This document shows, one piece after another, positions 46,978 to 55,787 of a stretch of DNA of 64,000 bases. This DNA is from Pseudoalteromonas sp. '520P1 No. 423' (GTDB lineage: Bacteria; Pseudomonadota; Gammaproteobacteria; Enterobacterales; Alteromonadaceae). The stretch spans positions 2,542,001 to 2,606,000 of the forward strand of contig NZ_BBZB01000001.1 in assembly GCF_001269985.1 (NCBI RefSeq), given 5' to 3'. Every line of letters starts with the position of its first letter. Position 1 is the stretch's first letter. A program made the translations under genes and the position numbers. A model generated the notes under the pieces. That model was not told the origin of the DNA, made no database searches, and saw nothing but the letters and a program-made list of their open reading frames with translations.

Positions 46978-48279
46978 ATGAACTTAATGATTATCCTTTT
47001 AAGTAATATCATTTTCTTTATTCTATGTTTTTATAATCTTCCCCAAAATACTACTATGGTAATACTTTTAGGTTTATGCCTATTTGCTTTTAATGCTTTT
47101 ATTATTGTTAAACACAATAGAGCTCAAAAGCTATTAGTTAAAAGCTTAGAGCAAGGGTTTTTAAATTTTATAGATGGAGATTTTTCAGCAAGTTTACCCG
47201 AAAAAATTTCTCATCAACATAAAGCACTGTTTAACCAATTTAATCAAGCCAGTGAATTTCTTCGATTGGAACGACAACGTCTTTACCAAAGAGAAATGTT
47301 ACTCGATATGGTGATCAACGCCTCCTCTGTTATTACCCTTTTAATAGATCATCGAGGAAAAGTAGTATTTGCTAATCAACAATGCAGCTCTTTATTCAAT
47401 ACTGATGGCTTAATTGGTTCTGACATTAATGAATTAACAAAAGATTTATCTCATGAGCTTAAACAAGCTTTACATGTTAATGACGTCAGCCAAGGATCAG
47501 ATTCAATATTTACAAGCACAGATGATTACGGCCAACCTCAGGCTTGGCACATTTCACGATCATCTGTACGACTAAACCTTGCATCACATACTTTATTTTT
47601 ATTAAAGCCTATGACTGAGCAGCTTGCAAAACAAGAAAGCAATACTTGGAAAAAAGTCATAAAAGTATTAAACCATGAGTTAAATAATTCAATCGCTCCT
47701 ATTAGTAGCATGTGTCACAGTGGTAAATTGATTTCAAAAAAGTTGGACGAACCTAAATTAGATCGTGTATTTAATTCTATATCTGGTCGTATAAACCATT
47801 TAAGTGAATTTGTCAGTGGTTACGCAACTTTTGCTAAATTAAGGCAACCTATTAAAGCACCCATTGAAATTAACGATCTCATGTTACATCTATCGGAGTT
47901 ATATCCTTTTAAACTTGATAATAAATTAACATGCAATACGCTAGATTTAGATCAAAGCCAATTTGAACAAGTATTAGTAAACCTTTTGAAAAATGCAGAC
48001 GAAGCCGACCCTGATAGCATTACACTAGTTAATATTTCCGAGATTAATGCTAATGGACAAAAAGCACAATTCATTAAAATAGATATTTTAGATAAGGGAC
48101 TAGGTATGTCTGATGAGGTGATCAAACATGCTTTATTACCTTTTTATTCTACTAAACATTCAGGAACAGGTTTAGGCTTAGCACTGTGTAAGGACATCAT
48201 TGAAGCACATCAAGGAAAGTTACTTTTTAATAATTTAGCACCACAAGGCTTTTGTGTTAGCGTGATTTTACCACGCTGA
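46978..48279 (+). CDS. Sensor histidine kinase
   Basis: 433 residues. Two N-terminal helices (about 4-20 and 26-44) with almost no periplasmic loop, then a PAS-like domain (about 105-215, MVINASSVITLLIDHRGKVVFANQQC), the phospho-acceptor His233 in LNHELNNSIAPISS, and ATPase boxes NLLKNADEA, DKGLGM and GTGLGLALCKDIIEAHQG. The short periplasmic loop suggests it senses a signal within the membrane or from the permease. It follows the response regulator by 4 bp. Confidence 0.93.
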   Translation: MNLMIILLSNIIFFILCFYNLPQNTTMVILLGLCLFAFNAFIIVKHNRAQKLLVKSLEQGFLNFIDGDFSASLPEKISHQHKALFNQFNQASEFLRLERQRLYQREMLLDMVINASSVITLLIDHRGKVVFANQQCSSLFNTDGLIGSDINELTKDLSHELKQALHVNDVSQGSDSIFTSTDDYGQPQAWHISRSSVRLNLASHTLFLLKPMTEQLAKQESNTWKKVIKVLNHELNNSIAPISSMCHSGKLISKKLDEPKLDRVFNSISGRINHLSEFVSGYATFAKLRQPIKAPIEINDLMLHLSELYPFKLDNKLTCNTLDLDQSQFEQVLVNLLKNADEADPDSITLVNISEINANGQKAQFIKIDILDKGLGMSDEVIKHALLPFYSTKHSGTGLGLALCKDIIEAHQGKLLFNNLAPQGFCVSVILPR

Positions 48280-49182
48280 TCACACATTCATTTCTCTTTT
48301 GAGCCAATCCATAAACACTTGTAATCTTGCTCGCTTAGGCGAGTTATGATCAAAGATTAGATAGCGTTTTACTGCTGTAGGGTGTTTTATTTTAATTGGA
48401 ATGGCCAGATCGCCCGACTCTTGGCCTTCACGATATAGTGACTTAGCCGCTAAAGTAAAACCATGACCACTCTTTACTGCGCTTAAACCGATATCAGTGC
48501 TCACCACTTCAGTCCATTGAGTGTGATTTTCATGGCCTTTTACACTAGCAGCTTCAAACCAAGCCTGCCAATTATAAGGTCCTTCTTTTTCTAGTCGAAT
48601 TAACCACGAATTTAAAATATCTTGCGGGCTATTAAAATTAACTTTCCCAGCTAATTTTTTAGAGCAAACAGGATACACTTCATCTTGGCCAAAATATTCA
48701 CATTTAAGATCTGAGGGGGTATTTTTATCTACACTGGTACCAAAGCGTATCGCTAAATCTATATGGCTTTGTTTTAAGTCTTCGAATCTATTCGATGATG
48801 CTACACGTATCTTAACTTCTGGATGCTGCAGTGAGAATTCATGTAATTTAGGCATTAACCACATTGAAGTAAAAGCAGGTGTTGAAGTAATTGTTAAACT
48901 GCCTTCAATACCCTCACTTTGGATATCATTGAGTCCATTAATTAGTAAGCCAAAGGCTTGCTGTGTCACTTCTAACAACTTTAGTCCACAAGGCGATAAG
49001 GTCATTTGTCGCCCTTTACGTATAAACAATTTAGTATTTAATGACTCTTCTAGCTGACGCATCTTTTGGCTGACAGCGGCTTGAGACAAACATAATTCAA
49101 TTGCTGCTTTACTATAACTTTGATTACGTGCCGCGCTTTCAAAACAGCGTAAATTATTTAAATTGTTTAAACGTTTATCCAT
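48280..49182 (-). CDS. LysR-type regulator, GcvA-like
   Basis: 300 residues. N-terminal winged helix NLRCFESAARNQSYSKAAIELCLSQAAVSQKMRQLEE, then a periplasmic-binding-type effector domain (about 90-300) with IEGSLTITSTPAFTSMWLMPKL. It is divergent from the PEP-mutase-family gene, the usual layout for a LysR gene and its target. It abuts the histidine kinase stop tail-to-tail. Confidence 0.92.
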   Translation of the reverse strand: MDKRLNNLNNLRCFESAARNQSYSKAAIELCLSQAAVSQKMRQLEESLNTKLFIRKGRQMTLSPCGLKLLEVTQQAFGLLINGLNDIQSEGIEGSLTITSTPAFTSMWLMPKLHEFSLQHPEVKIRVASSNRFEDLKQSHIDLAIRFGTSVDKNTPSDLKCEYFGQDEVYPVCSKKLAGKVNFNSPQDILNSWLIRLEKEGPYNWQAWFEAASVKGHENHTQWTEVVSTDIGLSAVKSGHGFTLAAKSLYREGQESGDLAIPIKIKHPTAVKRYLIFDHNSPKRARLQVFMDWLKREMNV

Positions 49183-49222
49183 AATTGTAAAGGTAACTAA
49201 ATAATTTAAAACTGATAATAAT

Positions 49223-49256
49223 CTTATACAGCTTACTAATATAAGTACAGCTTATA
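49223..49256. promoter_or_regulatory. Probable LysR operator
   Basis: CTTATA (49223-49228), TATAAG (49240-49245) and CTTATA (49251-49256) alternate in orientation, and TACAGCTTA occurs at 49227-49235 and 49246-49254. It lies between the divergent LysR and PEP-mutase-like genes. Confidence 0.5.
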
Positions 49257-49354
49257 ATTGAGTTAAGAATTTACCATTGGCTTTAAATATCATCTAATAG
49301 CAAAATTATCTCATACAAAAATATTCAGTATTTATAAAACTAATAGGCTTTTAT

Positions 49355-50116
49355 ATGAAATTTAAACAACTGCACCATAAAAATACACCTTTGTTAATTT
49401 GTAATGTTTGGGATGCAAATAGCGCTAAGATAGCTCAAAAATCAAACTTTAAAGCGCTTGGTACTTCCAGTGCTGCAATTGCTCAGATGCTTGGTTATGA
49501 AGACGGAGAACAAATGAGCTTCGATGAATTGCTATACATAGTAAAACGCATTTTAGCCTCTACAACTTTGCCATTAACAGTCGATATTGAATCTGGCTAT
49601 AGCCGTGACCCTTTAGTTACTGCTGGTTTCATTAAAACATTATCTGAGTTAGGTGTCGTCGGTATCAATATTGAAGATAGTCTAGTCAATAAAACCAGAA
49701 AGTTGATTAATATAGATGCATTTGCTGATTATCTTAATGCTGTTACTGAACAGTTAGCAAAGGATAATGTCGATATATTTATAAATGTAAGAACAGATAC
49801 CTTTATCTTAGGTTCTGACAAGGTGCTAGAGCAAACAATAGAGAGAATAAAACGATATGAAACTGCAAATATAGATGGTGTATTTGTGCCATGTATTACT
49901 AATGAAAGTGATATAACAGCAGTTGTAAACAGTACTGAGCTTGCCGTAAATGTGATGTGTATGCCTGAGTTGCCTAACTTTGAAGCATTAAAAGAATTAA
50001 AAGTTAATAGGATCAGTATGGGTAACTTTTTGTTTGATAGCTTAGCTGCTAATTTAGAATATAAGATTACCGATGTTTTAGAGTCTAAATCTTTTGATCC
50101 CGTTTTTAATAACTAA
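49355..50116 (+). CDS. Isocitrate lyase/PEP mutase superfamily protein
   Basis: 253 residues of the PEP mutase type beta/alpha barrel: ICNVWDANSAKIAQKSNFKALGTSSAAIAQ, VDIESGYSRDP (metal-binding Asp-Glu), GVVGINIEDS, INVRTDTF and VFVPCI. The isocitrate-lyase KKCGH loop is absent, so it is not AceA. Members cleave or mutate C-C or P-C bonds of 2-hydroxy or oxo acids; the substrate here is unknown. Likely controlled by the divergent LysR gene. Confidence 0.87.
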   Translation: MKFKQLHHKNTPLLICNVWDANSAKIAQKSNFKALGTSSAAIAQMLGYEDGEQMSFDELLYIVKRILASTTLPLTVDIESGYSRDPLVTAGFIKTLSELGVVGINIEDSLVNKTRKLINIDAFADYLNAVTEQLAKDNVDIFINVRTDTFILGSDKVLEQTIERIKRYETANIDGVFVPCITNESDITAVVNSTELAVNVMCMPELPNFEALKELKVNRISMGNFLFDSLAANLEYKITDVLESKSFDPVFNN

Positions 50117-50181
50117 TCTCATATTTTAAAATATATAGCCTACAAATGAATTTAGTAGGCTAGATTAGATTTAAATAAAAT

Positions 50182-50923
50182 CTAATCGGTAAATTCAATC
50201 ACGCCAATACTGCCATCTGCAGCTAAAATTAAGCTATTATTACTGGCTAAAGTATAAAAACCCTGTTTGGTTTTACTATTTAACGGTTGCCAGTTTACCT
50301 GTTGTGATACAAGTATTATTAATACATGACATAGCTGTTCTCAGACCAAGATCACCCGTATTAACCTTTGACCATTTATTATCTTTTAATCTCTCGAGGT
50401 TATTATATTTATTATTTCTTTTTAAATAATCACCACCCAAAACAAATAACTGTTTTTGAGAATTTAAAGCAAGTGCATAACCACCAGATGTTGGTGATTC
50501 TTGATGAAGTGGCAAGGCTTCACTTTGCCATGTATTGCCAAAATCATCACTTGAATATACTGATGCTGATAATCTTCCTGTAGTAAACCACGCATTGCCA
50601 TTGTCACAAACAATGAGCGTATTACCGCTCGCAGCAAAAGCTGATTCGTTCTCTAAAATCTTAGGTATATTGTTTTGCGGAATTCTACTCCAAGTTTTAC
50701 CGCCATCTTTAGTGCGTTTAATGACATAAAAACCATCGACAGGGTCGCCCATTAATAGGCCATTATTTTCATCCCAAAATGCAATTGAATCAAAAAAACC
50801 TTTTATATCTTGATTTTGATAGCGCTTTTCCCAGGTTTTACCTGCGTCTAATGTTTTAAATAATATTGACTGATTACCAATACCTATTCCTATAACAATC
50901 GCGGTTTTATCATTTATAGCACC
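50182..50923 (-). pseudogene. 5'-truncated, frameshifted YCF48/BNR-repeat protein gene
   Basis: On the minus strand a frame open from about 50923 reads AINDKTAIVIGIGIGNQS, FKTLDAGKTWEKRY, IAFWDENNGLLMGDPVDGFY, KRTKDGGKTWSRIP and YSSDDFGNTWQSEALP, which are BNR/YCF48 propeller blades. There is no signal peptide or start: upstream it meets a stop and the GNAT gene. Near 50290 the frame stops, and the homology goes on in another frame (NWQPLNSKTKQGFYTLASNN to GVIEFTD) to a stop at 50182. The gene has lost its N-terminus and is broken near its end. The internal ATG at 50752 is not a real start. Confidence 0.75.
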
Positions 50924-51471
50924 TTTGTATTTTTATATAGGGTGTTATTTTGCCAAATTCTTTTAGTTAATTGATATTGCTGAATATCATTATTATTGAT
51001 GTTATTTTCACACTTAACAAAACCTAGCTTTGTTAATAACTTGATCGAAGCAATATTTAAATTCAACACATTAGCATTTATCTTATTCACCACAAAATAA
51101 CAACTATCACTGAATATATAAGCGATTAAATAGTTAACGGCTTCAATCATGAAACCATTTTTCCAGTACTTTGGATCTAATTCATAACCTATTGTTGCAG
51201 TTCTGCAGCTTGCGTTATATTCGTGCACACCACAACTACCAATAAACTCATCTACGCTATTATTTATGGCATAGCGAATTCCGATATTGTTATAGCTATT
51301 CTCTAAATCCTGCTGTATCAGATCTTGTGCCTGTGCTTTATTATCAAGTACTGAAAAATTATTATATAAACATACTTCATATTGACTCAATAAATTAAAC
51401 AACGCGGTTGCATCTCTATAAGAGATGGGTTTTAGCGCTAGTCTAGGTGTTTTTAATATTGGAAATTGCAT
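50914..51471 (-). CDS. GNAT N-acetyltransferase, RimJ/RimL type
   Basis: 185 residues. Opening TPRLALKPISYRDATALFNLL is typical of the RimJ/L-like group, with IGSCGVHEYNASCRTATIGYEL and KYWKNGFMIEAVNYLIAYIF forming the acetyl-CoA-binding core, then NLNIASIKLLTKLGFVKCE. Substrate unknown (often a ribosomal-protein N-terminus or a small amine). Its 3' end runs into the truncated YCF48-like gene. Confidence 0.88.
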   Translation of the reverse strand: MQFPILKTPRLALKPISYRDATALFNLLSQYEVCLYNNFSVLDNKAQAQDLIQQDLENSYNNIGIRYAINNSVDEFIGSCGVHEYNASCRTATIGYELDPKYWKNGFMIEAVNYLIAYIFSDSCYFVVNKINANVLNLNIASIKLLTKLGFVKCENNINNNDIQQYQLTKRIWQNNTLYKNTKVL

Positions 51472-51564
51472 ATTTATAGTCCAAACTATCCTTTTTAATC
51501 ATCATTACCTTTATTGCACAACGGAAATCTCTTATTATTTAGTTATTAGTGTTTAATTAAGAAA

Positions 51565-51774
51565 ATGATGACAACAGAATTTAAAGTGATACAACCAACA
51601 ACAACCGTTTTTTGCCATGAACGTGGTGAAGGCTGGACCCTTACAGGTATAACCGACATAAACGAAAAAACATCTGTTATGTTTGGCGGTAAGCGATATA
51701 CAGTAGATGCTCGAGAAGTGGTTGAAGTACTTTTACCTAACCAAATTTCAAGAGCTGAGCTAGAAAAAAAATAA
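51565..51774 (+). CDS. Small hypothetical protein, 69 aa
   Basis: A frame from tandem ATGs (51565 or 51568), with a plausible beta-strand-rich small domain: FKVIQPTTTVFCHERGEGW, TGITDINEKTSVMFGGKRYT and a charged end. It stops 5 bp before the stop of the convergent MOSC gene. I do not recognise the family. Coding is supported by codon-like composition and lack of overlap with other genes. Confidence 0.6.
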   Translation: MMTTEFKVIQPTTTVFCHERGEGWTLTGITDINEKTSVMFGGKRYTVDAREVVEVLLPNQISRAELEKK

Positions 51775-51779
51775 ATTTA

Positions 51780-52478
51780 TTAACTGCCTTCTAATCTACC
51801 AGACCAGTCTTCAACTTTTTTATTTTTTAATCGATTGGTCACCATTTTTTGCCAAGAAGGCACTAACTTTAGCTTAGATAATTGCTCTAATGCGCTGTAG
51901 TTAAGTTTATCGATAAATAATAGTTCCAGTATTCTATGCAATGACCACAATGGATTAGGTCTATGGATCAGAATAATGTCATCTCCTGCTGACATTTGGC
52001 CATCTTCAATTACTTTAAAATACCAACCTGTTTTCATACTATCTTGCATCAAACGAGACATATTATCTTGGTCAAACTTAACATTGAGTTTCCAGCAAGG
52101 GAGTCGAGTTTGCACCACTTCAAAAATACAGCTTCCAATTTTTATTTCATCACCTAAACAGATATCATTTTCAGTTATTCCTGTTGATGATAAATTTTCG
52201 CCAAAGGCACCAAAGTTATCTAAGATGTCGCAATTGTGAAGTTTTTCTTTCCAAAATTCATAATGCTCAGATGGATACAAGTGTACGGCCTTATTTATGC
52301 CACCATGAATTTTTTTATCTCCCACTTCGTCACCGATTATGCCCATTTCATTTATATTGACTGGCTCAATAACAATTTTTTTATTTATGGCTGATTCAAA
52401 TGCACGCTCAGATCCCTTTTTAAAAAAGGCTTCAGCTTTTCCAATATAAATACTCTCTAACTTCCCTAAAATTTGCAT
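51780..52478 (-). CDS. MOSC domain protein, YiiM-like
   Basis: 232 residues from MQILGKLESIYIGKAE; the frame is open 27 codons upstream but into the htpX terminator, so this ATG is taken. MOSC signature: GDKKIHGGINKAVHLYPSEHYEFW, GAFGENLSSTGITENDICLGDEIKIG and TRLPCWKLNVKFDQ with the conserved Cys. MOSC proteins bind molybdenum cofactor; YiiM detoxifies N-hydroxylated bases. A C-terminal extension of about 60 residues is YiiM-like. Monocistronic. Confidence 0.9.
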   Translation of the reverse strand: MQILGKLESIYIGKAEAFFKKGSERAFESAINKKIVIEPVNINEMGIIGDEVGDKKIHGGINKAVHLYPSEHYEFWKEKLHNCDILDNFGAFGENLSSTGITENDICLGDEIKIGSCIFEVVQTRLPCWKLNVKFDQDNMSRLMQDSMKTGWYFKVIEDGQMSAGDDIILIHRPNPLWSLHRILELLFIDKLNYSALEQLSKLKLVPSWQKMVTNRLKNKKVEDWSGRLEGS

Positions 52479-52537
52479 TTGTAACACCCTTAACTTATAT
52501 ATTTTTGACTGTCTCAATTCTTGTTTCTTTAAAATAC

Positions 52538-52574
52538 AAAAAGCACTGCCTTCATGCAAGAGCAGCGCTTTTTA
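52538..52574 (-). terminator. Rho-independent terminator of htpX
   Basis: On the minus strand AAAAAGCGCTGC / GCAGTGCTTTTT with one mismatched pair and an inner loop, ending in a T tract, 19 bp past the stop. Confidence 0.75.
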
Positions 52575-52592
52575 ATTATTAATCTTACTAAA

Positions 52593-53456
52593 TTATTTTA
52601 ATGCAGCAATACGGTCTTCAAGTGGTGGATGAGATGAAAAATACTCGCTCATGCCTTTACCTGAAGCGATTCCAAACGCCATCATTGAACCTTGTAACTG
52701 TGATGGGTGATTTGATTGCAATCTTTCAAGTGCAGAGCGCATTTTATCAGCACCCACTAATTTAGCAGCACCGGCATCAGCTACAAACTCACGCTTACGA
52801 CTAAAGTAAGCCACAATAACACTTGCTAAAATACCAAATATCATTTGGAAAACCATATCTAAAATAAAGTAAGTCCAAGAATGACCCGATTGCTCTTCTT
52901 CATCTGATGATAAAAAGTTATCAACAATACCCGCTAAAACTTTTGCCATAAATATTACAAATGTATTAACGACACCTTGGATCAAAGTCAAAGTAACCAT
53001 ATCGCCACCAGCAACATGAGATACTTCATGAGCCAGTACCGCTTCTGCTTGATCTTGATTCATACTTTGCAATAACCCTGTGCTTACAGCAATTAATGAA
53101 TTGTTTTTACTTGGACCTGTGGCAAATGCATTCATATCAGGGCTATCGTAAATTGCAACTTCAGGCATTTTAATGCCTGCTTTTTGAGCTTGTGAAGCGA
53201 CTGTATCAACTAACCATTTTTCGGTTTCATTTCGTGGCTGCTCAATAACATGAGCCCCAGTTGATTTTTTTGCCATCCACTTTGACATAAATAAAGAAAT
53301 AAAAGATCCACCAAAACCGAATACAGCTGCGATCATTAAGATCCCACCTAAACTGCGATTATCAATGCCAAATACTGACATTAAAATTGATAGAACAATG
53401 CATAAAACTAGCATAACAGCTAAGTTTGTGACTAAAAATAAAACAACGCGCTTCAT
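52593..53456 (-). CDS. htpX: Membrane zinc metalloprotease HtpX
   Basis: 287 residues from [18 protein letters not shown], the standard length; an in-frame upstream extension of eight residues is ignored. Two N-terminal helices, the active site [15 protein letters not shown] with HExxH and the later metal-ligand Glu in [16 protein letters not shown], two more helices between, and the C-terminal [14 protein letters not shown]. It degrades misfolded inner-membrane proteins with FtsH; in E. coli it is under Cpx control. Confidence 0.96.
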   Translation of the reverse strand: MKRVVLFLVTNLAVMLVLCIVLSILMSVFGIDNRSLGGILMIAAVFGFGGSFISLFMSKWMAKKSTGAHVIEQPRNETEKWLVDTVASQAQKAGIKMPEVAIYDSPDMNAFATGPSKNNSLIAVSTGLLQSMNQDQAEAVLAHEVSHVAGGDMVTLTLIQGVVNTFVIFMAKVLAGIVDNFLSSDEEEQSGHSWTYFILDMVFQMIFGILASVIVAYFSRKREFVADAGAAKLVGADKMRSALERLQSNHPSQLQGSMMAFGIASGKGMSEYFSSHPPLEDRIAALK

Positions 53457-53531
53457 AGGTACCTCATAGTTAAATATCATTTATAAATATGGGGCCTTTA
53501 CTTTTAATTTCAATGAAACGCTTTCCTTAAG

Positions 53532-53780
53532 GTGTTACAAATTGAAAAGTTTAAAGGGCAACAAATAAAAGTTGTTGATGCTGAAAAAATGGAAGTTGCT
53601 TTCCAAGTAATGGTGGATGGTAAACAGACCGGCTTTAGTATTCGGGTATTTGAATCTGATAAAACATTAAAAGGAGACGAATTTCTTACCAATATTAAGC
53701 AGGGTTTAATGACCAAATTCGATTTAAAGGAAGATCAAATTAAGTTTACGGGCATGCTTGTTTTATATACAAAAAAATAA
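53532..53780 (+). CDS. Small hypothetical protein, 82 aa
   Basis: A frame from GTG gives a compact alpha/beta protein (KFKGQQIKVVDAEKMEVAFQ, DGKQTGFSIRVFESDKTL, LKEDQIKFTGMLVLYTKK). No cysteines, signal peptide or membrane part. The AAGG before the GTG is too close for a good ribosome-binding site, so the start is unsure. Family not recognised. It is divergent from htpX. Confidence 0.6.
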   Translation: MLQIEKFKGQQIKVVDAEKMEVAFQVMVDGKQTGFSIRVFESDKTLKGDEFLTNIKQGLMTKFDLKEDQIKFTGMLVLYTKK

Positions 53781-53980
53781 TGGTGTTGTTAATTGCCAAG
53801 TTGAAGTAGCATTAGATAATATGAAGTGAGTATCAAAAGAAAAATATATAGTTGTAGAAAACATTGTTGATGATTTGTATTGTGAATGTTTACCAAAAGA
53901 ATCTGCCCAACAGTTGCTAACGCACACTTTTGTTCGATTCGGTCGCGGCTTGTAGTGCAATTTCTTATAATACATCACAA
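53781..53980. other. Intergenic stretch with no recognisable gene
   Basis: About 200 bp between the 82-aa gene and the terminator-like stem at 53983. Short frames on both strands match nothing I know. With the relic at 54037 it suggests an old insertion or deletion site. Confidence 0.4.
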
Positions 53981-53982
53981 AA

Positions 53983-54007
53983 AATGCCACTCTCAATGAG
54001 TAGCATT
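53983..54007 (-). terminator. Terminator-like stem downstream of mmsA
   Basis: On the minus strand AATGCTACT / AGTGGCATT with one mismatch and a short loop, followed by TTTTT. It fits the end of the minus-strand mmsA unit, beyond the mmsA relic. Confidence 0.6.
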
Positions 54008-54036
54008 ATTAGTTTTTTACTAATACCAAAGACTAT

Positions 54037-54098
54037 TTATTTCATAGAAATAGTTGCATTCACTTCACCGGCTTAGTGGCATGAGTTAATGCGAACAT
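54037..54098 (-). pseudogene. Relic of a second mmsA 3' end
   Basis: Read on the minus strand, this piece ends AGEVNATISMK-stop; the intact gene just upstream ends AGEVNTTISMK-stop. About 60 bp match at nucleotide level (TTCATAGAAATAGT is identical). Before the match a TAA interrupts the frame. It looks like the remains of a tandem duplication or of a paralogous gene. Confidence 0.7.
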
Positions 54099-54128
54099 AG
54101 GTTTGCACGTTCAAGCCTCAAGGCATAT

Positions 54129-55628
54129 TTACTTCATAGAAATAGTGGTATTTACTTCGCCTGCTTGGTGATCAGGAGCGAACCAACGAGTAGAAACTGT
54201 TTTAGTTTGTGTCCAGAAAGAGATCGCTTGTTTACCATTAGGACCTAAGTCACCTAATTTAGAACCACGAGAACCTGTGAAACTAAAGTATGCTACTGGA
54301 ACAGGAATTGGTAAGTTGATACCTAACTGACCCGCATCTGCTTCATTTTCAAAGCGACGTGCGTAGTATCCTGAATTTGTAAAGATAGAAGCACCATTAC
54401 CAAATGGATTATCATTAATAAACTTAACAGCATCTTCAAATGTATCTGCCTGTAATATTAATAATGCTGGACCAAAAATCTCTTGAGTATAAATGTCCAT
54501 ATCAGTTGTTACATCAGTAAACATAGTTGGGCCGACAAAGTTACCTTTTTCGTAACCTTTAACAACACAATCACGACCATCAACTAATAGTGTTGCACCT
54601 TGCTCAACACCAGAATTAATAAGATTAACAATACGTTGTTTAGCTTGAGGATTTACTACTGGCCCTAAGTCAGCAGAGCGGTCTGATCCTGGGCCGATTT
54701 TCATCTCATGACTTCGACTTGCAATTTCGTCAATCCAGTTGCGTGTTTCACCAACTAAAATTACAACAGAGTTTGCCATACAACGCTGGCCTGCCGCACC
54801 GTATGCTGCGCCTAAAATATTATTTATTGCTTGGTCTTTATCACAATCCGGCATTACGATAGCGTGATTTTTTGCGCCAACCATAGATTGTGCACGTTTT
54901 CCGTGTGCACTTGCACGTTCATAAACATGTTTACCAACATGAGTAGAGCCGATAAATGATACTGCTTTAATTAATGGATGATCACATAAACGGTTTGCAA
55001 CTTCAGGGCCACCGTGAACTACATTAAGTACGCCTGGTGGAATTCCGGCTTCTAATGCAAGCTCAACTAAAAATACAGAAGAAGAAGGATCTTGTTCAGA
55101 AGGTTTCAATACAAATGTATTACCTGTTGCTAATGCTAAAGGAAACATAAAACAAGGAAGCATGATTGGGAAGTTAAATGCAGTGATACCTGCACCTACA
55201 CCTAATGGTTTTTGTAATGTATGAACATCTACATTACCTGCAACATTATTTGCCATTTCGCCTAATTGAAGTGATGTAATTGAACAAGCATGCTCAACCA
55301 CTTCTAAACCACGTGCAACTTCACCTTCAGCATCTGGTAATGTTTTACCGTGCTCTAAAGTAATCATTTCAGCTAGTTTAGTCGTATTTTCGCGAATTAA
55401 GTTTTGAAGCTTAAGCATAATACGCATACGTTGGCCCATAGGTACCAGTTTCCAGGTTTGAAATGCTTCATGTGCATTTTCAATCGCAGCATCAACTTCA
55501 TCAAGTGTTGCAAAAGGAACTTGTGCAACAACTTCTTGTGTAGCTGGATTTAAAACATCTACCCAGTTACCTGACGTAGATTCAATTTTTTCACCATTTA
55601 GGATCATCGGAACGCGGCGTATAGACAT
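54129..55628 (-). CDS. mmsA: CoA-acylating methylmalonate-semialdehyde dehydrogenase MmsA
   Basis: 499 residues, the typical length. ALDH fold with NAD-binding ITAFNFPIMLPCFMFPLALA, FIGSTHVGKHVYERA, the catalytic Cys in AAGQRCMANS and the C-terminal PVPVAYFSFTGSRGSKLGD that marks the MmsA class. It oxidises methylmalonate or malonate semialdehyde to propionyl- or acetyl-CoA in valine, inositol or beta-alanine breakdown. Partner catabolic genes are not adjacent. A divergent LysR gene and palindromic operator lie upstream. Confidence 0.96.
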   Translation of the reverse strand: MSIRRVPMILNGEKIESTSGNWVDVLNPATQEVVAQVPFATLDEVDAAIENAHEAFQTWKLVPMGQRMRIMLKLQNLIRENTTKLAEMITLEHGKTLPDAEGEVARGLEVVEHACSITSLQLGEMANNVAGNVDVHTLQKPLGVGAGITAFNFPIMLPCFMFPLALATGNTFVLKPSEQDPSSSVFLVELALEAGIPPGVLNVVHGGPEVANRLCDHPLIKAVSFIGSTHVGKHVYERASAHGKRAQSMVGAKNHAIVMPDCDKDQAINNILGAAYGAAGQRCMANSVVILVGETRNWIDEIASRSHEMKIGPGSDRSADLGPVVNPQAKQRIVNLINSGVEQGATLLVDGRDCVVKGYEKGNFVGPTMFTDVTTDMDIYTQEIFGPALLILQADTFEDAVKFINDNPFGNGASIFTNSGYYARRFENEADAGQLGINLPIPVPVAYFSFTGSRGSKLGDLGPNGKQAISFWTQTKTVSTRWFAPDHQAGEVNTTISMK

Positions 55629-55736
55629 GGTCTTTCCTTATCTTTATCTCTATTTTTTTTATAATTTATGATTAAATTGTAAAAAATGATTTTAAATAGC
55701 ATAGAGGGTATAAATATCCTTGACAAGAGACCTCAG

Positions 55737-55764
55737 TGCAAGGCAGCCTTGCATATATGCAAGG
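55737..55764. promoter_or_regulatory. Palindromic operator between mmsA and its LysR gene
   Basis: Three alternating copies of TGCAAGG: forward 55737-55743, reverse (CCTTGCA) 55747-55753, forward 55758-55764. The last two make the 18-bp perfect palindrome CCTTGCATATATGCAAGG, containing a T-N11-A-type LysR box. It lies 109 bp upstream of mmsA and 24 bp before the LysR ATG. Confidence 0.7.
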
Positions 55765-55787
55765 AACTAAACTATATAAATAAAAAT

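Noticed and set aside
53763..53996. Minus-strand ORF of 77 residues
   Set aside because: No family resemblance, Cys/Thr/Phe-rich composition typical of non-coding AT-rich DNA, overlaps the 82-aa gene's end.
55686..55787. N-terminal extension of the mmsA-linked LysR protein
   Set aside because: It would translate the palindromic operator; the winged helix begins directly after the ATG at 55788.
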